Source: an uncultured Opitutaceae bacterium (lineage in GTDB: Bacteria; Verrucomicrobiota; Verrucomicrobiae; Opitutales; Opitutaceae). From it: 15,966 nucleotides of DNA. The position numbers and the translations under genes are program-made. The notes beneath the pieces were generated by a model. It did no database searches. It was not told the DNA's origin and saw nothing but the letters and a program-made list of their open reading frames with translations. The DNA lies in contig CAMLSH010000028.1 of the NCBI GenBank assembly GCA_946482625.1, positions 1 through 15,966 of the forward strand, written 5' to 3'. This document shows, piece after piece, positions 1 through 6,295 of this stretch (the stretch's first letter is position 1; every line of letters starts with the position of its first letter).

Positions 1-1
1 G

Positions 2-775
2 GGCTCGCTCAAATGGCGCGTCCTCCCCCGCAATCCTCAGGCCCTCGCCCAAGCCATCGCGCCCATCGAAACCTCCACCGGCCTGCTCAACGCAGATGGC
101 AGCCTGATGCCGGTCTACATCTTCCTCGCCGATCACAAGGCCGAAACCCTCGATGCGGTCACCGACGCCGTAAAAGTTTTTCGCGAAGCCCATCCGTCTC
201 CGAAAGCGCGCTTCCAGCTCGCGAGCGGCAACGCCGGCGTCATGGCCGCCACCAACGAGGTCGTCGCCGCCGCGCAGTTCCCCATTCTCCTCTGGGTTTT
301 CGGCGCGGTCATCGTCCTTTGCCTGATCACCTTCCGCTCGGTCGCCGCCGCGATCTGCATCGTCACCCCGCTCGCACTCGTCTCCTGGCTCGCCTACGTG
401 GTCATGGCCTGGCTCGAGATCGGCCTCAAAACGTCCACCCTCCCCGTCGTCGCGCTCGGTGTCGGCATCGGCGTCGATTACGGAATCTACCTGTTCGCCC
501 GCCTTCAGGCCACCCTCCGCCAAGGCGAATATTTCGAAGACGCCATGCTCGTCAGCTTCATCCAGACCGGCAGTTCCATCGTCTTCACCGGCCTCGCGCT
601 CGCCATCGGCGTGGGCATGTGGGTTTTCTCCGACCTGAAATTCCAAGCCGACATGGGCCTGCTGCTCACCTTCATGTTCCTAGTCAACATGCTCGCCTCC
701 ATCGTCATCATGCCCGCCATGGCCCGCTGGTTTTTCCTGCATCACACCCGCCGCCGCCCGATTCTTCCGCTGTAA
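2..775 (+). CDS. RND-superfamily (MMPL/COG1033-type) exporter, C-terminal half, 5' truncated by the window
   Basis: The frame is open from base 2 and ends at TAA 773-775, so only the last 257 residues are seen and the start lies outside the window. The visible part begins in what should be the second periplasmic loop. It then has about six hydrophobic segments, starting with a helix at roughly visible residues 93-112. The stretch GVGIGVDYGIYLFARL matches the conserved helix of MMPL/HpnN-like RND proteins with its (G)xDY signature. Near the end, a long helix pair (SSIVFTGLALAIGVGMW, then the GLLLTFMFLVNMLASIVIMPA segment) is typical of the C-terminal helices of this superfamily. These proteins are inner-membrane, proton-driven exporters, often for lipids or hydrophobic compounds. 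The substrate cannot be inferred. An AI-2E-family gene follows after 62 bases on the same strand, so co-transcription is possible. Confidence 0.88.
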   Translation, partial: GSLKWRVLPRNPQALAQAIAPIETSTGLLNADGSLMPVYIFLADHKAETLDAVTDAVKVFREAHPSPKARFQLASGNAGVMAATNEVVAAAQFPILLWVFGAVIVLCLITFRSVAAAICIVTPLALVSWLAYVVMAWLEIGLKTSTLPVVALGVGIGVDYGIYLFARLQATLRQGEYFEDAMLVSFIQTGSSIVFTGLALAIGVGMWVFSDLKFQADMGLLLTFMFLVNMLASIVIMPAMARWFFLHHTRRRPILPL

Positions 776-837
776 CCGCCGGGCGGATTCGCGGTCCAAC
801 CGTTTCGCCACACGCTTCATCCTCCAGCCCACACCAC

Positions 838-2019
838 ATGCCGACCGCCGAAACACCCGACGCCGACCCGCTTCTTAGTCATGGACAACGCCGCCTGCTC
901 GGATTCGCCATCAGCTTTTTCTGCCTCGTCGCGTCCATCGCCCTCATCGTCTTCATCGCGATCGTCATCGGCCGGCTCATCGGCTTTTTCTCCGGCGTAC
1001 TCTGGCCTCTCGCGGTCGCAGCCATCATGGCGCTGATCCTGCGCCCCGTGGTCGACCGTCTGGAACACCGCTTCCGCGGCCGCCGTCTCGCCGCCGTGAT
1101 CGTGCTCTACAGCATCTTCGTCCTCGTCCTCGCCGCCCTGAGTCTCGCCTTCCTCCCAAAACTCGCCGGCCAGGTCCTCGATTTCTTCACGAACTTCCCC
1201 GCCACCTGGGAACGAATGGTCGTGTACGTGAAAACCAATTACCCAACCTGGAACGACACCGTCGTGCGCCTCATGGAGCAACCGATGATCGCTGGAATGG
1301 TCGAGAGCCTCCGCGAACAGGCGGGCAAGGCCTCCAGCGCAATGCTGCCTTCGCTCAAAGCGGTGGGGGGCGGTTTCTTCGCCATCCTCAGCTTCATCAC
1401 CCACGGCGTCGTGATTCCCATCTACCTCTTCTTCTTTCTCCTCTCGAAGGGCGAACCCACGCACAAACTCCCCGAAAATCTCACGTTCCTCCCCGAAAAC
1501 GCCCGGACCGACATCGTGTTTCTCGTCCGCGAATTCATCGGCATCATCGTCTCGTTTTTCCGCGGACAACTCGTCATCGGACTGATCATGGGCGTCCTGC
1601 TCTCGATCGGCTTCTCGATCGTGGGCCTGCAGTACGGACTCATGCTCGGCCTCGTCCTCGGCGTGTTGAACATCGTGCCGTATCTCGGCACCATCGTCGG
1701 ACTCGTCCTCACCATCCCGCTCGCGTTTCTTCAACCCGAGGGCGGCCCCAAACTCGTCCTGCTCGTGCTGGTCGTTTATAGCATCGTTCAATTCATCGAG
1801 GGCTGGTTCCTCACGCCTAAGATCATGGGCGACCGCACCGGGCTTCATCCGGTGATCATCATCTTCGCGATTTTCTTCTGGGGCACCGCGCTCGACGGCG
1901 TCCTCGGCATGGTCCTCGCGATTCCCCTCACCGCCTTCTTTGTCACGGCCTGGTTATTGCTTAAGAAGAAATACTTCGCATCCACGCCATGCGCCGTCCC
2001 CGCCCTCAAACGGGCCTGA
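838..2019 (+). CDS. AI-2E transporter family (PF01594-type) membrane protein
   Basis: This 393-residue polytopic inner-membrane protein has the normal length of the family. Hydrophobic helices lie at about residues 22-45, 48-70, 82-106, 177-203, 232-262, 265-296, 304-325 and 338-376, with a soluble segment at about 107-170 after the third helix, as usual in AI-2E proteins. Family hallmarks are FFRGQLVIGLIMGVL (about 240-254), the NIVPYLGTIVG loop (278-288) and TPKIMGDRTGLHPVIIIF (326-343). Members export or exchange small molecules or ions. The name comes from TqsA and AI-2, but most members have unrelated roles, including Na+/H+ antiport, so substrate is open. The same frame continues upstream to base 13, but that part only shadows the RND gene, so ATG 838 is chosen, where the hydrophobic N-terminus begins. 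No Shine-Dalgarno is visible; the upstream sequence is CTCCAGCCCACACCAC. Confidence 0.9.
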   Translation: MPTAETPDADPLLSHGQRRLLGFAISFFCLVASIALIVFIAIVIGRLIGFFSGVLWPLAVAAIMALILRPVVDRLEHRFRGRRLAAVIVLYSIFVLVLAALSLAFLPKLAGQVLDFFTNFPATWERMVVYVKTNYPTWNDTVVRLMEQPMIAGMVESLREQAGKASSAMLPSLKAVGGGFFAILSFITHGVVIPIYLFFFLLSKGEPTHKLPENLTFLPENARTDIVFLVREFIGIIVSFFRGQLVIGLIMGVLLSIGFSIVGLQYGLMLGLVLGVLNIVPYLGTIVGLVLTIPLAFLQPEGGPKLVLLVLVVYSIVQFIEGWFLTPKIMGDRTGLHPVIIIFAIFFWGTALDGVLGMVLAIPLTAFFVTAWLLLKKKYFASTPCAVPALKRA

Positions 2020-2066
2020 CGGCGCCACCGCCTCCACTCTCCGTCAGCATCGAGCGCACACCGCCT

Positions 2067-3008
2067 GTGAAATCCACGTCCGCGCCCACCTGCCGGGCTT
2101 GCCACGCCACCTGCACCGACACGTTTACCGCGACCGAACGCATGCTCGGGCTAGGCGATGAATTCACCTACGGCCGCTGCGCCGCTTGCGGTTCCCTCAG
2201 TCTCGCGGACGCCCCGGCCGACCTCGCCCGCTTCTATCCCGCGGCCAACTATTACTCCTTCAACGGATCGAAAGCCCAAGGCCCCGTCAGCTTCCGCGAT
2301 AAGATCTGCAACCGGCACCTCGCCATGGCCGGCATCCGCGCCCTAAATACAGCGCTGATCCGCAAACTCTGCCCCGATCCGACCAGCCGCATCCTCGATG
2401 TCGGCAGCGGCTCCGGCCGGAAACTCGAAACGCTCTGGGACGCCGGCTACCAAAATCTCTGCGGCATCGACCCGTTTCTCCCCGACGGCCAGGCACGCGA
2501 AAAACCGTTTCCGCTAAAACGCTGCTCCGTCGCCGACGCCGGCCCCGACTGGGACTTGATCATGTATCATCACGTGCTCGAGCACGTCCCCGATCCCGGT
2601 GAAGAGCTCGCACAGGCCGTCAAAAATCTCCGTCCCGGCGGCCGGCTTTTCATCCGCATTCCCGTGGCCGACAGCTGGGCCTTCTCCCACTACGGTCGCA
2701 ACTGGGTGCAGCTCGACGCGCCTCGTCACCTCTGTCTGCTCACCCGCAAGGCGATGGTCGCGCTCGCCGCGCGTCACGGCCTGAAGACGGAACGGCTTTA
2801 CGACGACTCCACCGCCTTCCAACTTTGGGCCAGCCGCGTGTATTCGAAAACCAACCGCAGCTTCATGGTCGGCGACAACGCCTACGTCCGCAGTGGGCGC
2901 GACATGCTTCGCTGGTTCCCCGCGCTCGCCTCGCAAACCCTTTTCGCGAGCTGGCTCAACCTCATCCGCCGCGGCGACCAGAGCTGCTTCGTCTTCCGCA
3001 AAGCGTGA
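2067..3008 (+). CDS. Class I SAM-dependent methyltransferase with N-terminal zinc ribbon
   Basis: With the GTG start at 2067 the protein has 313 residues. It opens with a four-cysteine zinc ribbon: C9-x2-C12 and C38-x2-C41. A Rossmann-type methyltransferase domain follows, with motif I ILDVGSGSG at about 109-117, an acidic motif II (CGIDPF), and the post-motif YHHVLEHVPDPGEEL, as in the Methyltransf_11/23 group. RPGGRLFIRIPV is the usual beta-5 region. Such ribbon-plus-methyltransferase proteins are common in polysaccharide and secondary-metabolite loci and are cytoplasmic; the acceptor is unknown. An in-frame ATG at 1989 would overlap the preceding gene by 31 bases and add a proline-rich 26-residue leader that looks like out-of-frame sequence, so GTG 2067, just before the ribbon, is preferred with moderate certainty. 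It lies 47 bases after the AI-2E gene and is probably in the same transcript. Confidence 0.87.
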   Translation: MKSTSAPTCRACHATCTDTFTATERMLGLGDEFTYGRCAACGSLSLADAPADLARFYPAANYYSFNGSKAQGPVSFRDKICNRHLAMAGIRALNTALIRKLCPDPTSRILDVGSGSGRKLETLWDAGYQNLCGIDPFLPDGQAREKPFPLKRCSVADAGPDWDLIMYHHVLEHVPDPGEELAQAVKNLRPGGRLFIRIPVADSWAFSHYGRNWVQLDAPRHLCLLTRKAMVALAARHGLKTERLYDDSTAFQLWASRVYSKTNRSFMVGDNAYVRSGRDMLRWFPALASQTLFASWLNLIRRGDQSCFVFRKA

Positions 3009-3054
3009 GCCAACCGTCCGCATAAACCACGAGCCGCCGCGCCGGACCGGTTTC

Positions 3055-3084
3055 TTGACGCCGCTCGATCGCGCCGCCTACCGT
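3055..3084 (+). promoter_or_regulatory. Candidate sigma-70-type promoter of the Nramp-family gene
   Basis: TTGACG (3055-3060) and TACCGT (3079-3084) are separated by 18 bases. The -35 matches consensus in five of six positions; the -10 keeps only the key T, A and final T. Transcription would begin at about 3091, next to the ATG at 3092, which implies a leaderless mRNA. In GC-rich DNA this could be chance. Confidence 0.3.
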
Positions 3085-3091
3085 CCGCCGC

Positions 3092-4438
3092 ATGGCTGAT
3101 ACCCCCGCCGGCTCCGAGGCTCCGAAACGCATCGTCGACGCCCTCCGCTACGTCGGTCCCGGCTTGATCCTCACCGCCGGAATCGTCGGCACCGGCGAAC
3201 TCGTCCTCACCCCTCGCGTCGCCGCCGAACACGGTTTCTCGCTGCTCTGGCTCATTCTGCTCGGCTGCATCGTGAAGGTCTTCGTGCAGGTTGAACTCGG
3301 CCGCTATTCCGTCGCGACCGGCCAGACCACCCTCCGCGCGCTCGACAGCCTTCCCGGCCCGCGCCTGCGCGTGTCGTGGATGCTCTGGATCTGGCTTCCC
3401 GTTTTCATCGCCATGATCTCGGTGATCGGCGGCATCCTCGCCGCCACCGCCGAGGTCATCCGCATGGCTGGCCTCGACCTCGATTCGCGTATCCTTGTCG
3501 TCGCCCTCGGCGCGCTCTGCTCCGTCCTGCTGGGCAGCGGACGCTACCGCCTCGTGGAAACGTTTTCGACCGCTCTCGTTGCCGTGTTCATCGTTGCGAC
3601 CGCTTATGCGGTGATCGCCCTCCAGTGGACGCCCTACCGCGTCACCGGCGCGCAGCTCGTCGAGGGTTTCAGCTTCAACCTGCCCGATAACTTCGCCACC
3701 GCCTTTGCGGCCTTCGGCATCATCGGTGTCGGCGCCGCCGAGCTTCTCTACTATCCGTATTGGTGCCTGGAAAAAGGATACGCCCGCCGCGTCGGACCGC
3801 GCGAAGGCGACAACGCCGGCTGGCTCCGCCGCGCCCAAGGCTGGCTGCGTGTCATGCGCGTCGATGCGTGGAGCTCCATGCTCGTGTACACCTCCACCAC
3901 GATGGGTTTCTACCTCCTCGGCGCGGCCATCCTTCACGCGAAAGGCCTGCGCGTCGCCAACCAGGACATGATCTCCACGCTCGCCCACATGTATCAGGAA
4001 ACGTTCGGCCCGCTCGGCCTCACCATTTTCCTCGCCGGCGCGTTCGCGACGCTGTTCTCCACCGCCTTCGCCGGCACCGCATCGAACGCCCGTCTGCTGG
4101 CCGACGCCCTCGGCCTGTTCGGACTCGCCACACGCAGCCCCGATTCCGCGACGTGGGATCGCCGCGTCCGCCTGTGTTCTCTAGCGCTCCCGATCTACGC
4201 CACGATCCTCTGCCTGCTCTGGCCGAAGCCGGTGACGTTGATTCTGATCAGCGGCATCGGCCAGGCGATCCTGCTGCCGTTCCTCGGCGGCGCCGCGCTC
4301 TATCTCCGCTACCGCCGTCTCGATCCCGCGCTCCGGCCGGGTCGGGCGTGGAGCCTTTTTCTCTGGCTCTCCGCGTCGAGTCTCACCGCCGTCGGCCTCT
4401 GGCAGCTCTTCGAAGAAATCCGCAAACGACTCGGCTGA
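3092..4438 (+). CDS. Divergent Nramp-superfamily transporter lacking the canonical metal-binding motifs
   Basis: This 448-residue polytopic protein has about 11 hydrophobic helices. Helix 1 (YVGPGLILTAGIVGTGELVL, residues 20-39) is followed by EHGFSLLWLILLGCIVKVFVQ (46-66) and RYSVATGQTTL, a pattern characteristic of Nramp/MntH proteins. The canonical helix-1 metal motif DPGN aligns with GTGE (33-36). The helix-6 motif with the metal-coordinating Met, MPH, aligns with AEL inside GVGAAELLYYPYWCLEKGY (212-230). The fold is therefore Nramp, but the known Mn/Fe ligands are replaced, so a standard divalent-metal role should not be assumed. Similar Nramp-related proteins have been annotated in several phyla without tested function. 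ATG 3092 gives the expected short cytoplasmic N-terminus. The gene converges on glgA with a 34-base gap. Confidence 0.85.
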   Translation: MADTPAGSEAPKRIVDALRYVGPGLILTAGIVGTGELVLTPRVAAEHGFSLLWLILLGCIVKVFVQVELGRYSVATGQTTLRALDSLPGPRLRVSWMLWIWLPVFIAMISVIGGILAATAEVIRMAGLDLDSRILVVALGALCSVLLGSGRYRLVETFSTALVAVFIVATAYAVIALQWTPYRVTGAQLVEGFSFNLPDNFATAFAAFGIIGVGAAELLYYPYWCLEKGYARRVGPREGDNAGWLRRAQGWLRVMRVDAWSSMLVYTSTTMGFYLLGAAILHAKGLRVANQDMISTLAHMYQETFGPLGLTIFLAGAFATLFSTAFAGTASNARLLADALGLFGLATRSPDSATWDRRVRLCSLALPIYATILCLLWPKPVTLILISGIGQAILLPFLGGAALYLRYRRLDPALRPGRAWSLFLWLSASSLTAVGLWQLFEEIRKRLG

Positions 4439-4453
4439 CGTCGCGCCGCCGAG
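4430..4453. terminator. Hairpin between convergent genes, possible bidirectional terminator
   Basis: CTCGGC (4430-4435) can pair with GCCGAG (4448-4453) around a 12-base loop. The hairpin includes the stop codon of the Nramp gene and lies 20 bases from the glgA stop. There is no T-run on either side, so intrinsic termination is uncertain. No other candidate occurs in the 34-base gap. Confidence 0.25.
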
Positions 4454-4472
4454 CCTCCGCCAACGCTCACGT

Positions 4473-5918
4473 TTACAGCGAGCTCTCGTAAAGCTGTTCG
4501 TACGCCAGCGCCGCCTTCTGCCAGCTGAAGTCGCGCGCCATACCCCGCGCCTGGACCGCCGCGTAGGCGGGCTTGTCCGCAAAAAGCGCCAGCGCGCGTC
4601 GCAAGCCCGTCTCAAGTCCTTCCGCCGTCGGCGCGAAGGAAATGCCCGTGCCATTCGCCGGATCTGCGATGATGTCCGTCACCGTGTCCACCAGTCCGCC
4701 CACGTGGCTCACCAGCGGCACGGTGCCATAAGCTTGTGAATACATCTGGTTCAGCCCGCACGGCTCGAAGAGCGACGGCATCACGAAGAAATCGCTGCCC
4801 GCCTCCACCAGATGGCTGAGCGCTTCGTCAAGTTTCGACGCGAGCCCAATCTTTCCCGGAGCGGCCGCGACGAGTTCGCGCACGCCCTGCTCCAGCCTTT
4901 TGTCGCCCGTACCCAAAATCACCAGACGGCAGTCGTGCTTCAGGAAAAAGTCACGATTCGCCAGCACGAGCTGCACGCCCTTTTGCTCGGTCAGCCGCGC
5001 CACGATCCCAAACACCGGCACGTTGGGCGCCGCCGGATCGAGCTTCAGTTGCTTCAACAACTCCGCACGACAGACCGCCTTGCCCGCCAGATTGCCCGCC
5101 GAATATCGCGCCGTCAGGTGCTCGTCGCTCACCGGATTCCACACCGAGACGTCGATGCCATTGATCAGCCCGACGATGTCATCCGCCCGCGTGGCGACCA
5201 CACCGTCCAAGCCGCAGCCAAACTCTGCTGTCTGGATCTCGCGCGCATAACGCGGACTCACCGTCGTCACGCGATCCGAGAAGAGGATACCGCCCTTCAT
5301 GAAACTCATCTGCCCATAGTATTCCACCCCATCAATGCCCATCAGCTCCTCGGGTAGATTCGTGCGGTAGAACGACCGCATCGGAAACACGCCTTGGAAC
5401 GCGATGTTGTGAATCGTGAACACGGTCTTGAGCGTGAGCGTCACTCCGTGGCGCCGTTCTTCATACCGCAAAAACAGCGGCATCATCGCCGCCTGCCAGT
5501 CGTGCGCGTGAACGATGTCCGCCCGCAGATTCGCCAGCCGCAACGTCTCCACCACGCCTTTGCAGAAAAAAATGTAGCGGTGGTGGTTGTCCTCGTAGTC
5601 GCGTTCGCCGTTTCCGTACGGCCCCTTGCGATCGAAAAACTCCTCCCGGCAGATCAGGTAGATCTTGAGATTTGTCCGCGGCGAAAACATCCGCACGTCC
5701 CCGCTCATGAAGCCGTCTCCCATCTCGATCTTGAGCGGCATCACTTTCTCCGCCCGCGACGCATCGCGATGATCCACGACCGTCCGGTAGCCAGGGATAA
5801 AAACCGACACCTCATGCCCATGTTCCGCCAGCGTCGCGCAAAGCGATCCCACGGCGTCGGCCAGTCCACCGGTTTTGACATACGGAAACAGTTCGCTGGC
5901 GACATGAACGATCTTCAT
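4473..5918 (-). CDS. glgA: Glycogen synthase (ADP-glucose type, GT5)
   Basis: The 481-residue product is full length for bacterial GlgA. It transfers glucose from ADP-glucose to the non-reducing end of an alpha-1,4-glucan in the cytoplasm. The N-terminal glucan-binding half starts with MKIVHVASELFPYVKTGGLAD, including the substrate-binding K15-T16-G17-G18-L19. IVHAHDWQAAM (135-145) and TIHNIAFQGVFP (168-179) are conserved. The C-terminal half carries INGID (252-256), GIVARLTEQKG (304-314) and the catalytic/nucleotide site EPCGLNQMYSQAYGTVPL (385-402), then GGLVDTV (407-413). The start is the only sensible one, as the conserved sequence begins at once. No Shine-Dalgarno precedes it. No other glycogen gene is visible nearby. 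It is divergent from rnr. Confidence 0.97.
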   Translation of the reverse strand: MKIVHVASELFPYVKTGGLADAVGSLCATLAEHGHEVSVFIPGYRTVVDHRDASRAEKVMPLKIEMGDGFMSGDVRMFSPRTNLKIYLICREEFFDRKGPYGNGERDYEDNHHRYIFFCKGVVETLRLANLRADIVHAHDWQAAMMPLFLRYEERRHGVTLTLKTVFTIHNIAFQGVFPMRSFYRTNLPEELMGIDGVEYYGQMSFMKGGILFSDRVTTVSPRYAREIQTAEFGCGLDGVVATRADDIVGLINGIDVSVWNPVSDEHLTARYSAGNLAGKAVCRAELLKQLKLDPAAPNVPVFGIVARLTEQKGVQLVLANRDFFLKHDCRLVILGTGDKRLEQGVRELVAAAPGKIGLASKLDEALSHLVEAGSDFFVMPSLFEPCGLNQMYSQAYGTVPLVSHVGGLVDTVTDIIADPANGTGISFAPTAEGLETGLRRALALFADKPAYAAVQARGMARDFSWQKAALAYEQLYESSL

Positions 5919-5995
5919 CGGGATTTTTAAGAAGGGTACGGGCGATCGGGCGAGAATTGGGGGGCGAAGCCAGTGGCTTCACGTATCCGGCATCG

Positions 5996-6025
5996 TCGCT
6001 ACAGACTTACGGCGCAAGTTGTCAA
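5996..6025 (-). promoter_or_regulatory. Candidate glgA promoter
   Basis: Read on the minus strand, a perfect -35 TTGACA (6025-6020) is followed after 18 bases by TAGCGA (6001-5996). The -10 is poor. The predicted leader before the glgA ATG is about 70 bases. The perfect -35 in an A/T-richer patch is the main support. Confidence 0.35.
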
Positions 6026-6051
6026 AAAACCAATGCCGCCCTGCAACGAAT

Positions 6052-6084
6052 AAAAAAACGCCGTTGTGTGATCATCGATACGGC
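6052..6084 (-). terminator. Terminator-like hairpin with U7 tract upstream of glgA
   Basis: On the minus strand GCCGT (6084-6080) can pair with ACGGC (6064-6060) around a loop of 15 bases, then G and seven T (6058-6052). The T-run is strong but the stem is only five pairs, with alternative pairing to a further ACGGC at 6093-6089. It lies upstream of the candidate glgA promoter, so it would stop transcripts arriving from antisense rnr rather than glgA itself. Confidence 0.33.
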
Positions 6085-6281
6085 CGGCGCCGTCCACCGC
6101 TCGCTCCCGCCCGGCCGCAGCACCGCACGCGTCTTTCCCACACACTGTTCGCCCCAGAGTTATCTTTAGCCGCCTTCCGTTCGGAATTTTACAAACCGCG
6201 GATAATGAGTCCTAGTCAGCGCATCAGCACCTGCGGGCTCCGGTCAAAGTCCCCGATCCCACGGCGCACTTGGTCTGCAAA

Positions 6282-6287
6282 TACACT
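6282..6287 (+). promoter_or_regulatory. Candidate -10 element close to the rnr start codon
   Basis: TACACT fits the TANNNT pattern and ends 8 bases before ATG 6296, as at leaderless genes with a -10-only promoter. No matching -35 is visible. GATAAT at 6201-6206 is an alternative -10, also without a clear -35. Low confidence. Confidence 0.22.
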
Positions 6288-6295
6288 CCTTCTTG

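Larger units (their letters stand above)
5919..6295. other. 377-base divergent intergenic region between glgA and rnr
   Basis: I see no convincing gene here. The short reading frames that cross it lack family features and run into rnr antisense or out of frame. It is richer in A/T than the surrounding genes (for example the A7 run at 6052-6058 and GGAATTTTACAAA at about 6183-6195), as expected for promoter DNA. It holds a candidate glgA promoter, a terminator-like hairpin facing glgA, and weak -10-like elements toward rnr (GATAAT 6201-6206; TACACT 6282-6287). Confidence 0.6.

Noticed and set aside
13..837. Upstream extension of the AI-2E frame to base 13, giving a 668-residue protein
   Set aside because: The extra part overlaps the RND gene in another frame and is R/P/H-rich with no domain features, whereas the RND frame has clear transmembrane motifs.
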